A stretch of 64,000 nucleotides of DNA from Hanleya hanleyi (GCA_036873755.1 JAVTVY010020249.1:1-64000); one strand, 5' to 3'; shown: positions 20,485-29,781, counted from the first letter of the stretch. Notes: a model not told the origin generated them from the sequence alone. Translations and numbers: made by a program.

Positions 20485-20600
20485 AGTAGTATATGGACAG
20501 TTTTACAGCGCAACTTGACCTTTGACCTCAGAAATTTGCATATCACGTGACAGAGGTCAAAGGTCAATGAGTGCACTTGAGTTGACCTGTATCCTTTCAT
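20485..20600. promoter_or_regulatory. Left subterminal block: DR1 motifs around an octamer
   Basis: TGACCTTTGACCT (20516-20528), ATTTGCAT (20534-20541) and AGGTCAAAGGTCA (20554-20566) lie within 90 bp of the terminus. The first and third are DR1-type nuclear-receptor sites; the middle one is a POU octamer. Binding is not shown. Confidence 0.6.
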
Positions 20601-20639
20601 CTCGTCTTTGACCTTGGATCATGTTTAGACATGTTAAGG

Positions 20640-21075
20640 TTGGGGGTTTTCCATCACGTGCGCATGTGTATGACGTCACTTCCGGTCTGGGTGAATGGTG
20701 CGTGACCTGTGAACATGATAGGACATGTACTGACCTGTCTGTGGGGTTTTTCCCTACAATGTCGTTCACCTTCGTGTTTTTTCGGTGAGGTCCGATGGGT
20801 ACGTCGGTGTCTTTTCGGTGAGGTCCGTGGGAACATGATAGGCCATGTACTGACCTGTCTGTGGGATTTTCCCGCCAGAATTTCGCTGTCGTCTGCTTGG
20901 GCTGGGGGTTGTCACGTGCCGGACACCTGGCTCCCCGAATTGCAACACTGTTGCACGTTCGCAAGAATTGACCTATATCCGGGTCCTTTAGCAATACCAT
21001 TTATGGGATGCCTGTACTGACTTGTATTTGGGGTTTTTCCATCACGGTGAGATCAGGTGATAGTTCAAGGTCATA
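20640..21075. repeat. Duplicated block in the left arm
   Basis: GAACATGATAGG(A/C)CATGTACTGACCTGTCTGTGGG-like segments occur twice (about 20710 and 20830), with TTCGGTGAGGTCCG copies between them. The mirror image lies at about 28965-29345. No gene recognised; frames on both strands are repeat by-products. Confidence 0.7.
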
Positions 21076-21209
21076 TTGAATGATAGGAATGCGTGTAGTG
21101 ACCTGTTCATCCGTGGTTTACATCCGGTTGGTTTACATCCGGGGACTTATATCCGGGTCCTTTAGCTGTGTGTTCCATACGGGTACATCTGGGTTTATAC
21201 GGGAACAGC

Positions 21210-21360
21210 CGGGTAGTTACGGAGGTGACCGAAGAGACACGGAGGTGACCGAAGATGTCACGGAGGTGCCCGAAGAGACACGGAGGTTACCGAAGATGTC
21301 ACGGAGGTCACCGAAGAGACACGGAGGTGACCGAAGATGTCACGGAGGTTACCGCTCCGC
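21210..21360. repeat. 20/21-bp minisatellite (left arm)
   Basis: CGGAGGTGACCGAAGAGACA alternates with a 21-bp variant ending GATGTCA, about seven units. The mirror copy is at about 28640-28785. Confidence 0.85.
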
Positions 21361-21419
21361 AAAAAATAAACAAACAAAAAGGGGATTCCCCTTTGGCATC
21401 GATGGTGCTGCCCTCTAGA

Positions 21420-22400
21420 GGCAGAGTGGGTGCATGTAAAATTTCTTCAGATATAAAATACGGAACACGGACTTTACCCTAGAATATACTCCTATCGACT
21501 CTATTCCAAAGGGCTAATATCGGTCCCCGGGCTTATCGGGGTGAAAGAGGTAGGGTGGGGAAGTGGGTGTATGTAAATTTAGGATTTGTCCCGAAAATAT
21601 AAAAAGCGGAACACGGACTTTACCCTACAATAGGGGGAAACTCCTTTCAACCCTATCTCAAAGGGCTAATATCGGGCCCTGGCTTATCGGGGCCTGCTGA
21701 GAGAGGTAGGGTGGGGAGTGGGTGCATGTAAATTTAGGATTTGTCCCGAAAATATAAAAAGCGGAACACGGACTTTACCCCTACAATAGAGGAAAACCCC
21801 TATCATCCTTGTCCAAAAGGGCTAATATCGGTCCCCGGGCTTATCGGGGTCTGCCTATCAAGTCATGGGTGGGTGCATGTAAAATGCGAATTTGTCCCCG
21901 AAAATAAAAAAAGCGGAACACGGACTTTACCCCTACAATAGGGGAAAACTCCTATCAACCCTATCCCAAAGGGCGAATATCGGTCCCTGGCTTATCGGGG
22001 TCTGCCTATCAAGTCATGGGTGGGTGCATGTAAAATGAGGATTTGTCCCGAAAATATAAAAAGCGGAACATGGACTTTACCACTACAATAGAGGAAACCC
22101 CATATCAACCTTGTCCAAAAGGGGTAATATCGGTCCCCGGGCCTATCGAAGTGTAGGTGCATGGGTGGGTGCATGTAAAATGAGGATTTGTCCCCGAAAA
22201 TATAAAAAGCGGAACACGGACTTTACCCCTACAATAGGGGAAAACTCCTATCAACCCTGTCCCAAAGGGCGAATATCGGTCCCTGGCTTATCGGGGTCTG
22301 CCTATCAAGTCATGGGTGGGTGCATGTAAAATGCGGATTTGTCCCCGAAAATATAAAAAGCGGAACACGGACTTTACCTCTACAATAGGGGCTTGTATTA
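21420..22400. repeat. Approximately 150-bp tandem array, seven units (left arm)
   Basis: Units start at TGGGTGCATGTAAA (about 21428, 21561, 21719, 21866, 22015, 22163, 22312) and hold GCGGAACACGGACTTTACC and GGGCTAATATCGGTCCC. The right arm has six mirror-image units (27170-27480 and 28260-28570) split by a MITE. The same unit family occurs in both terminal regions of the 7354-15079 element. Confidence 0.9.
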
Positions 22401-22654
22401 TACAATATACGGGAAAATGCCTGTATGGGGTATGGGGGGTGGTAATTTTGTTTGTGAGTGGGATCCGACTGGACTAACGTATCGTCCGTTTTCATGATTT
22501 TGCGCTCGCCGTAGTATAGAAAGCAGGCATTCTGGGGATTCGTGGAGGTTTGTTGAGTGATTGAGGGGCCATACCTGGTCAAATGGACCGTGTGGGGTAT
22601 CAGTTTTACATCCGGGTCCTCATCTTACATTTACGAGTAGTATAGAAAGCAACA

Positions 22655-22810
22655 ATTTTGGGGCCCCGAGCTCCGAGCTCCGAGCTCCTGCCTGCCTCAT
22701 CCCCGAGCTCCGAGCTCCCGACTACTCCATCCCCGAGCTCCGAGCTCCCGTCGTTACGCCTTAACGCCCGCCGTTACGCCTTAACGCCCTAGCATAACGC
22801 CTTGACGCCA
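22655..22810. repeat. GAGCTCC and TTACGCCTTAACGCC simple repeats (left arm)
   Basis: CCGAGCTCCGAGCTCC blocks, then CGTTACGCCTTAACGCC units. The mirror copy is at about 26725-26850. Confidence 0.8.
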
Positions 22811-22895
22811 TGATATACACAGACGAAAGAAAAACAACAACAACAAGGATGAGAAATGAGAGAACAACAACAACATGTTGGGTTTTTTCATACGG

Positions 22896-22950
22896 TTTAT
22901 TCTCCCCTCCAGTACATCACACCCACGCTGGGAGAGCCGCGTTGGGTATG
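22896..22950 (-). terminator. 3' hairpin and AATAAA of the left-arm zinc-finger gene
   Basis: In minus-strand sense, a 33-nt inverted repeat (22950-22918) is followed 16 nt later by AATAAA (22901-22896). The stem has two substitutions relative to the right-arm copy. Confidence 0.6.
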
Positions 22951-23109
22951 TTTACAATTCAAGAAGACTCTTGTCCAATCAGAGGCTGCCATTTGGCGCT
23001 GTATCAGTCATATTCGTTCTTGCCCGTTACTGCGTTAGATGTATTCTCGGCTGCTCTTGTCCAATCAGAAGTCGCCGTTTCAGAAACTTTCATCTTTGCT
23101 CGGTGTGAC

Positions 23110-23671
23110 CTAATCGGGCAGGCCTGGATATTGTTCAGGCAGCATGTCCTGAAAGAGTTGTTTGCGCATCCTGATCGCATTTTCTAGGGCCTCAGTGGGT
23201 GGTAGCCCCATATCCTCTTCCAAGTGACGCTTGGTCTTCATGATGGACCTGTGCGTGGGATCGCCTTTCATTTCAAGCGGTAGTAAGGTATACTGTTCAT
23301 AGATCGCCATGGCTGTTTTCCTGATGTAAGTTATCCTGTCCGGCGTTCTCGATCGCTGCAGCATGAGTATTGATAGCTGCTGTCACAATACGATCCCAGA
23401 AGGAAGGTTCTGCCTCACTTTCCTGGTATGTAGGCTGACTATCTGAGCTCAAGCTCTCCGTATCAGTATATAGACTCTCAGCAATCTCACTTTCCTGGGA
23501 TGTAGGCTGACTATCTGAGGTCAAGCTCTCCTCAGTAGATAGACTCTCATCAATTTGTGTATCGGCTTCTTGTGCCTCGGAGTCTTCAATCCCATGTATA
23601 TTTTTCTCGTGTCGCATCATATCGTAACGTCTGGTGAACGTGCGTTGGCACTCAGAGCAAGTATAAGCCAT
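23110..23671 (-). pseudogene. C2H2 zinc-finger gene, left-arm copy (frameshifted)
   Basis: Same gene as 25900-26427. The ATG at 23671 lies 47 nt from a TATAAAA box (23724-23718). The finger (MAYTCSEC...HEKNIH) and the acidic linker are present, but a 29-bp deletion (relative to the right arm) after AGQDNL shifts the frame to a stop at 23297. The remaining C-terminal sequence lies in the frame 23364-23110. The left copy also differs in the linker, which has an extra SDSQPT-type repeat. Confidence 0.8.
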
Positions 23672-23734
23672 ATTGATGGTTGAACGTCGACTTTGCGTGT
23701 TTTGGCAATACACTTGCTTTTATAGACAGTAACG

Positions 23735-23930
23735 CCCGTCAACGCTTAGCTTAACGCTTCAACACCGTTACATCGAAATGCAGTGACGCCCGTCAACGCC
23801 GGTCGTTACGCCTTAACGCCCGTCTCAACGCCCGTCAACATCCGTCGTTACGCCTTAACGCCCGTCTCAATACCTTAACGCCCTATCTTTACGCCTTAAC
23901 GCCCGTCTCAGCGCCTTAACGAGCGATAAA
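23735..23930. repeat. TTAACGCC(C) tandem repeats (left arm)
   Basis: CGTTACGCCTTAACGCCCGTC units in imperfect tandem. The mirror copy is at about 25620-25860. Confidence 0.8.
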
Positions 23931-24064
23931 GGGCTTTTGGAGGCCGATTAACCTTTGAACTCTGAGTGCACTTTCGGTCACGTGACCGGAAGTGACCTTT
24001 GACCAGGTGACCGGAAGTGACCAACCCGGATGTACCCGGATGTAAAAGTGCCCGGATGTTCAAT

Positions 24065-24346
24065 TCACTTCGCCCACTGGAAAATCTCCTCTCTCCTCGT
24101 GCAAAGATCACACGCGGCCAAGGGTACACCTTCATGGCAGGTCAGGCATCGCTGGCGATGGTAGCGGAGATCTCCGGGCTCTCCCCTGGTTGAGCTGTAA
24201 CCCACACTGAAGTAATCATCTATCATTTCCATAGTTATGGGCGGGTATCTTTTGGTAACTCGTTCGGGGAGTCGAGCGGGAACCGGCACCTTTTCGTCAA
24301 TCTTCAACGATTGCTCGTCTGCCTTGGAATTGGCTGGCTTTTCCAT
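24065..24346 (-). CDS. 93-aa CxxC-x8-CxxC protein, left-arm copy
   Basis: Intact copy of the 25163-25444 gene on the other strand, with two amino-acid differences and its own TATAAAT box (24409-24403). The cysteine pairs C67/C70 and C79/C82 are conserved. It begins MEKPANSK and is rich in charged residues before the cysteine cluster. No family recognised; a small zinc-binding or DNA-associated protein is plausible. Confidence 0.65.
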   Translation of the reverse strand: MEKPANSKADEQSLKIDEKVPVPARLPERVTKRYPPITMEMIDDYFSVGYSSTRGEPGDLRYHRQRCLTCHEGVPLAACDLCTRREEIFQWAK

Positions 24347-24639
24347 TTGATCGGGTCCGGTACAGGTTGTGAGAAATGTACATCTAACATGCGTGTTTCC
24401 GTATTTATAGTTAGAGGGGAGGTGACCGTCCTAGTGACCAATCAGAAGCCATCATTTCAGAAAATAATCTTCGTTCAGTGTAACCTAAACGTCTTCGGGC
24501 AATCCATGATACTGCAGCTCGAAGCTCTTACTTCTCTCATTCAACACTGGGATCAATCTCCATCGGCTCTTCAATTCGCGTCGGCGAATCGACCTCCATG
24601 GGTTTTTCCATTCTCAGATGCATTCCCATAGAAACTGAC

Positions 24640-24872
24640 ACCACCACCACCATACCTGGTGTACCCTGTACCCTGCCACCACCACCACCACCACACACAC
24701 CACCACCACTACCACCACCGGGGACACATACCTGGTACACCCACACCCTGGTGTACCCTATAGCCCGTACAGGGTGCACCAGGTATGTGTCCCCGGTGGT
24801 GGTAGTGGTGGTGGTGTGTGGTGGTGGTGGTGGCAGGGTACAACGTGCACCAGGTATGGTGGTGGTGGTGTC
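24640..24872. repeat. Palindrome centre with CCA/TGG microsatellite
   Basis: The axis lies near 24754 within GGTGTACCCTATAGCCCGTACAGGG-like sequence. The flanks are (CCA)n on the left and (GGT)n on the right, with ACCTGGT and ACCAGGT words in mirror order. Only a few bases separate the arms, so the whole element could fold into a hairpin of over 4 kb. Confidence 0.85.
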
Positions 24873-25099
24873 AGTTTCTATGGGAATGCATCGGAGAATG
24901 GAAAAACCCATGGAGGTCGATTCGCCGACGCGAATTGAAGAGCCGATGGAGATTGATCTCAGTGTTGAATGAGAGAAGTAAGAGCTTCGAGCTTCAGTAT
25001 CATGGATTGCCCGAAGACGTTTAGGTTACACAAAACGAAGATTATTTTCTGCAATGATGGCTTCTGATTGGTCACTAGGACGGTCACCTCCCCTCTAAC

Positions 25100-25106
25100 T
25101 ATAAAT
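25100..25106 (+). promoter_or_regulatory. TATA box of the 93-aa gene (right arm)
   Basis: TATAAAT, 63 nt before the ATG at 25163. Confidence 0.6.
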
Positions 25107-25162
25107 ACGGAAACACGCATGTTAGATGTACATTTCTCACAACCTGTACCGGACCCGATCAA

Positions 25163-25444
25163 ATGGAAAAGCCAGCCAATTCCAAGGCAGACGAGCAATC
25201 GTTGAAGATTGACGAAAAGGTGCCGGTTCCCGCTCGACTCCCCAAACGAGTTACCAAAAGATACCCGCCCATAACTATGGAAATGATAGATGATTTCTTC
25301 AGTGTGGGTTACAGCTCAACCAGGGGAGAGCCCGGAGATCTCCGCTACCATCGCCAGCGATGCCTGACCTGCCATGAAGGTGTACCCTTGGCCGCGTGTG
25401 ATCTTTGCACGAGGAGAGAGGAGATTTTCCAGTGGGCGAAGTGA
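25163..25444 (+). CDS. 93-aa CxxC-x8-CxxC protein, right-arm copy
   Basis: Intact frame preceded by a TATA box. Residues 1-35 are charged with a PVPARLPKRV stretch. Residues 67-82 hold two CxxC pairs (RCLTC...CDLC), a spacing compatible with a small zinc knuckle or ribbon. The C-terminus is short and acidic/aromatic. No known family identified. Both palindrome arms keep it open at near identity, while the neighbouring zinc-finger gene is broken in one arm. That may reflect recent palindrome formation rather than selection. Confidence 0.65.
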   Translation: MEKPANSKADEQSLKIDEKVPVPARLPKRVTKRYPPITMEMIDDFFSVGYSSTRGEPGDLRYHRQRCLTCHEGVPLAACDLCTRREEIFQWAK

Positions 25445-25620
25445 ATTGGACATCCGGGTACTTTTACATCCGGGCACTTTTACATCCGGGAACTTTTACA
25501 TCCGGGTACATCCGGGTTGGTCACTTCCGGTCACCTGGTCAAAGGTCACTTCCGGTCACGTGAACGAAAGTGCACTGAGAGTTCAAAGGTTAATCGGCCT
25601 CCAAAAGCCCTTTATCGCTC
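25445..25620. repeat. TTTTACATCCGGG short tandem repeats
   Basis: Four to five units of ACTTTTACATCCGGG follow the 93-aa gene, then two DR1-like CAAAGGTCA segments with ACTTCCGGTCAC. The left arm has fewer units. Confidence 0.7.
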
Positions 25621-25861
25621 GTTAAGGCGGTGAGACGGGCGTTAAGGCGTAAAGATAGGGCGTTAAGGTATTGAGACGGGCATTAAGGCGTAACGACGGG
25701 TGTTGACAGGCGTTGAGACGGGCGTTAAGGCGTAACGACGGGCGTTGACGGGCGTCACTGCATTTCGATGTATTGGTGGCAATTGCATGAAAATCAGGGC
25801 TTCTGAGCTAGTTCACCAGGGCGTTGAAGCGTTAAGCTAAGCGTTGACGGGCGTTACTGTC

Positions 25862-25868
25862 TATAAAT
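25862..25868 (+). promoter_or_regulatory. TATA box of the zinc-finger gene (right arm)
   Basis: TATAAAT, 38 nt before the ATG at 25900. Confidence 0.65.
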
Positions 25869-25899
25869 GCAAGTGTATTGCCAAAACACGCACATCAAT

Positions 25900-26427
25900 A
25901 TGGCTTATACTTGCTCTGAGTGCCAACGCACGTTCACCAGACGTTACGATATGATGCAACACGAGAAAAATATACATGGGATTGAAGACTCCGAGGCACA
26001 AGAAGCCGATACAGAAATTGATGAGAGTCTATCTACTGATAAGGAGAGCTTGATCTCAGATAGTCAGCCTACATACCAGGAAAGTGAGGCAGAACCTTCC
26101 TTCTGGGATCGTATTGTGACAGCAGCTATCAATACTCATGCTGCAGCGATCGAGAACGCCGGACAGGATAACTTACAACAGGCGTACACCCAAATGCGCC
26201 CCTGCATCAGGAAAACAGCCATGACGATCTATGAACAGTATACCTTACTACCGCTTGAAATGAAAGGCGACCCCACGCACAGGTCCATCATGAAGACCAA
26301 GCGTCACTTGGAAGAGGATATGGGGCTACCACCCACTGAGGCCCTGGAAAATGCGATCAGGATGCGCAAACAACTCTTTCAGGACATGCTGCCCGAACAA
26401 TATCCAGGCCTGCCCGACGACGATTAG
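25900..26427 (+). CDS. C2H2 zinc-finger protein with conserved C-terminal domain (175 aa)
   Basis: I chose the ATG at 25900 because it follows the TATA box, is shared by both arms and opens the finger as MAYTCSEC, as the 9435 gene opens MFTCTTC. One C2H2 finger (C5, C8, H21, H26) is followed by an acidic Ser/Asp/Glu-rich linker (about residues 27-65), then a helical region from SFWDRIV to the end with a KRHLEEDMGLPPTEALENAI segment. The frame is intact. A 33-nt hairpin and AATAAA follow at 26587-26641. In position and 3' signals it corresponds to the zinc-finger/polymerase-N gene of the 7354-15079 element, but the C-terminal domain is different. Likely a DNA-binding regulator or replication accessory (inference). 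Confidence 0.75.
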   Translation: MAYTCSECQRTFTRRYDMMQHEKNIHGIEDSEAQEADTEIDESLSTDKESLISDSQPTYQESEAEPSFWDRIVTAAINTHAAAIENAGQDNLQQAYTQMRPCIRKTAMTIYEQYTLLPLEMKGDPTHRSIMKTKRHLEEDMGLPPTEALENAIRMRKQLFQDMLPEQYPGLPDDD

Positions 26428-26586
26428 GTCACACCGAGCAAAGATGAAAGTTTCTGAAACGGCGACTTCTGATTGGACAAGAGCAGCCGAGAATACATCT
26501 AACGCAGTAACGGGCAAGAACGAATATGACTGATACAGCGCCAAATGGCAGCCTCTGATTGGACAAGAGTCTTCTTGAATTGTAAA

Positions 26587-26641
26587 CATACCCAACGCGG
26601 CTCCCCCAGCGTGGGTATGATGTACTGGAGGGGAGAATAAA
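26587..26641 (+). terminator. 3' hairpin plus AATAAA of the zinc-finger gene
   Basis: A 33-nt inverted repeat (26587-26619; stem CATACCCA(A)CGC/GCGTGGGTATG, loop GGCTCCCCCA) lies 16 nt before AATAAA (26636-26641). Length, loop and spacing match the signal after the 8488-9435 gene, while the inner stem bases differ but still pair. Confidence 0.65.
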
Positions 26642-27059
26642 CCGTATAAAAAAACAACATGTTGTTGTTGTTCTCTCATCTCTCATCCTTGTTGTTGTTG
26701 TTTTTCTTTCATCTGTGTATATCATGGCGTCAAGGCGTTATGCTAGGGCGTTAAGGCGTAACGACGGGAGCTCGGAGCTCGGGATGGAGTAGTCGGGAGC
26801 TCGGAGCTCGGGGATGAGTCAGGCAGGAGCTCTGAGCTCGGAGCCCCAAAATTGTTGCTTTCTATACCACTCCTAAATGTAAGATGAGGACCCGGATGTA
26901 AAACTGATACCCCACACGGTCCATTTGACCAGGTATGGCCCCTCAATCACTCAACAAACCTCCACGAATCCCCAGAATGCCTGCTTTCTATACTACGGCC
27001 AGCGCAAAATCATGAAAACGGACGATACGTTAGTCCAGTCGGATCCCACTCACAAACAA

Positions 27060-28605
27060 AATTACCACCCACCATACCCCATACAGGCATTTTCCCGTAT
27101 ATTGTATAATACAAGCCCCTATTGTAGAGGTAAAGTCCGTGTTCCGCTTTTTATATTTTCGGGGACAAATCCGCATTTTACATGCACCCACCCATGACTT
27201 GATAGGCAGACCCCGATAAGCCAGGGACCGATATTCGCCCTTTGGGATAGGGTTGATAGGAGTTTTCCCCTATTGTAGGGGTAAAGTCCGTGTTCCGCTT
27301 TTTATATTTTCGGGGACAATTCCTCATTTTACATGCACCCACACTTCGATAGGCCCGGGGACCGATATTAGCCCTTTTGGACAAGGTTGATATGGGATTT
27401 CCTCTATTGTAGTGGTAAAGTCCATGTTCCGCTTTCTATATTTTCGGGACAAATCCTCATTTTACATGCACCCACCCAGGACTTCATAGGCAGACCCCGA
27501 TAAGCCCGGGGACCGATATTAGCCCTTTTAGACAAGGTTGATAGGGGTTTTCCTCTAGGGTGCACTCCGGAGATTCTTTTATTCGGCATGGAATAGACTA
27601 TGGGTCCGTTTTTCGGCCACCAGTTGTCGCAAAACCTTCAACCCAAATCACTTATATGTATATATTTTCTGAAAGAGCATGATGAAACTATTATTTTAAG
27701 ATATAACACTGCTATGTTATAGAAAAATTTAACTCGAACATTCTTCTCCATGCTTGCTTCATTTTTCCTAGAAAACCCCTTAAAAATGTCGAAAAATGGT
27801 CAAATTCGGCTCAATTTCCAGAAAAATCTGTAAGAGCGATTTCAATTAAACTTCTTACTCACGTTCCCTGGTCCGGTCTCAACTTAAAAAGGCAAAAAAA
27901 AGGGGGTGAAAACCTAACCGTTTTTTGTCAGATTTTCTTCCCGTAAATGAGTCCCGATTTTTAGGCACACCCAAGGGGCATAACTGAGGCAGGACAAACT
28001 TTACTCCATGATCCCGATCAGCGTGTAGACGAAGCCAGCACTCGATTTGTACGTACTCGTTTGCAGCGTTGATAATGCTGAACAGGATGGCATTATAGAT
28101 ATAAGCTATTAAGAAGACAAGAAGAATTATGATGTAGCAGAACAAGGGCAGTCTATCGTATTATGAAATTAGAGAGGGGCCATTACTACGAAACTGCGGA
28201 GGGCCACCCTATTGTAGGGGTAAAGTCCGTGTTCCGCTTTTTATATTCTCGGGACAAATCCTAAATTTACATGCACCCACTCCCCATCCTACCTCTCTCA
28301 GCAGGCCCCGATAAGCCAGGGCCCGATATTAGCCCTTTGAGATAGGGTTGATAGGAGTTTTCCCCTATTGTAGGGTAAAGTCCGTGTTCCGCTTTTTATA
28401 TTTTCGGGACAAATCCTAAATTTACATACACCCACTTCCCCACCCTACCTCTCTCACCCCGATAAGCCCGGGGACCGATATTAGCCCTTTGGAATAGAGT
28501 CGATAGGAGTATATTCTAGGGTAAAGTTCGTGTTCCGTATTTTATATCTGAAGAAATTTTACATGCACCCACTCTGCCTCTAGAGGGCAGCACCATCGAT
28601 GCCAA
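27060..28605. repeat. Approximately 150-bp tandem array, six units (right arm), split by a MITE
   Basis: Mirror image of 21420-22400. Units end at TTTACATGCACCCAC (about 27176, 27324, 27460, 28270, 28422, 28558). Confidence 0.88.
27558..28209. mobile_element. MITE inserted only in the right arm
   Basis: Starts GGGTGCACTCCGGAG and ends GGCCACCC, with TA on both sides. Removing it restores the CCTCTATTGTAGGGGTAAAG sequence of the repeat unit. It is homologous to 19485-20157 (shared GGCCAC.A.TTGT.G.AAAA block and 3' AAATTAG.GAGGG block). It is absent from the mirror position in the left arm. Confidence 0.8.
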
Positions 28606-29399
28606 AGGAGAATCCCCTTTTTGTTTGTTTATTTTTTGCGGAGCGGTAACCTCCGTGACATCTTCGGTCACCTCCGTGTCTCTTCGGTGACCTCCGTGAC
28701 ATCTTCGGTAACCTCCGTGTCTCTTCGGGCACCTCCGTGACATCTTCGGTCACCTCCGTGTCTCTTCGGTCACCTCCGTAACTACCCGGCTGTTCCCGTG
28801 TAAACCCAGATGTACCCGTATGGAACACACAGCTAAAGGACCCGGATATAAGTCCCCGGATGTAAACCAACCGGATGTAAACCACGGATGAACAGGTCAG
28901 TACACGCATTCCTATCATTCAATATGACCTTGAACTATCACCTGATCTCACCGTGATGGAAAAACCCCAAATACAAGTCAGTACAGGCATCCCATAAATG
29001 ATATTGCTAAAGGACCCGGATATAGGTCAATCCATGCGAACGTGCAACAATGTGGCAATTCGGGGAGCCAGGTGTTCGGCACGTGACAACCCCCAGCCCA
29101 AGCAGACGACAGCGAAATTCTGGCGAGAAAAACCCCCCAGACAGGTCAGTACATGGCCTATCATGTTCCCACGGACTTCACCGAAAAGACACGGACGTAC
29201 CCATCGGACCTCACCGAAAAAACACGAAGGTGAACGACATTGTAGGGAAAAACCCCACAGACAGGTCAGTACATGTGCTATCATGTTCACAGGTCACGCC
29301 CCATTCACCCAGACCGGAAGTGACGTCATACACATGCGCACGTGATGGAAAACCCCAACCCTAACATGTCTAAACATGATCCAAGGTCAAAGACGAGAT

Positions 29400-29513
29400 G
29401 AAAGGATACAGGTCAACTCAAGTGCACTCATTGACCTTTGACCTCTGTCACGTGATATGCAAATTTCTGAGGTCAAAGGTCAAGTTGCGCTGTAATACTG
29501 TCTATATACTACT
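29400..29513. promoter_or_regulatory. Right subterminal block: DR1 motifs around an octamer
   Basis: TGACCTTTGACCT (29432-29444), ATGCAAAT (29457-29464) and AGGTCAAAGGTCA (29470-29482) mirror the left end. Confidence 0.6.
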
Positions 29514-29519
29514 GCTCGA
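29514..29519. repeat. Target-site duplication GCTCGA (right copy)
   Basis: Second copy of 20479-20484. Confidence 0.92.
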
Positions 29520-29707
29520 TTTACATCGCATCGCATAAGCCGCCTAATCTTTTCTTAAATTAAATGGAGGATGCAGCATTGCTACAGGGTACTATATGAA
29601 CCCGGATTACTGACCCATTTTGCAGTTTGTAAATCCGGTCTTTGTACAGAATTCAAGTTATCCTTAATTTTTGTCATCACAGGCACAACGCACGGATGAA
29701 ATACCTA

Positions 29708-29781
29708 TTGGTCGTCATAGCACGATCATTAGAGCATCGGCTCGTTGAGCCGGGGTCGGGAGTTCGAATCCCGCTGACCAA
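29708..29781 (+). tRNA. tRNA-Asn-like sequence (anticodon GTT), probably pseudo or SINE-derived
   Basis: 74 nt fold as a cloverleaf: acceptor stem TTGGTCG/TGACCAA (one G-T pair), anticodon stem TCGGC/GCCGG around a 7-nt loop TCGTTGA with GTT, and T arm CGGGA-GTTCGAA-TCCCG. The D arm is poor and position 33 is C instead of the invariant T, so I doubt it is a working tRNA gene. Confidence 0.5.

Larger units (their letters stand above)
20485..29513. mobile_element. Giant palindromic Polinton-derived element, 9,029 bp
   Basis: The left arm (20485-24754) and right arm (24755-29513) are inverted copies at very high identity around an axis near 24754. The two copies of the 93-residue gene product differ at only two positions. 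Almost no single-copy DNA is left. The arms differ by a MITE of about 652 bp in the right arm, one extra approximately 150-bp unit in the left arm, and small indels. Ends are AGTAGTATATGGACAG and CTGTCTATATACTACT with GCTCGA duplications. Each arm carries a C2H2 gene, a 93-residue gene, the 150-bp array and subterminal motifs shared with the 7354-15079 element. No integrase or polymerase is present, so it must have been mobilised in trans. Confidence 0.9.

Noticed and set aside
24537..24972. Two mirrored 124-codon frames with Pro/Val runs across the palindrome centre
   Set aside because: They run through the CCA/TGG microsatellite and across the axis, so one frame is necessarily the mirror of the other. 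No promoter or family motif.
29708..29781. Functional tRNA-Asn gene
   Set aside because: Position 33 is C and the D arm does not fold well. It is kept only as a tRNA-like sequence.
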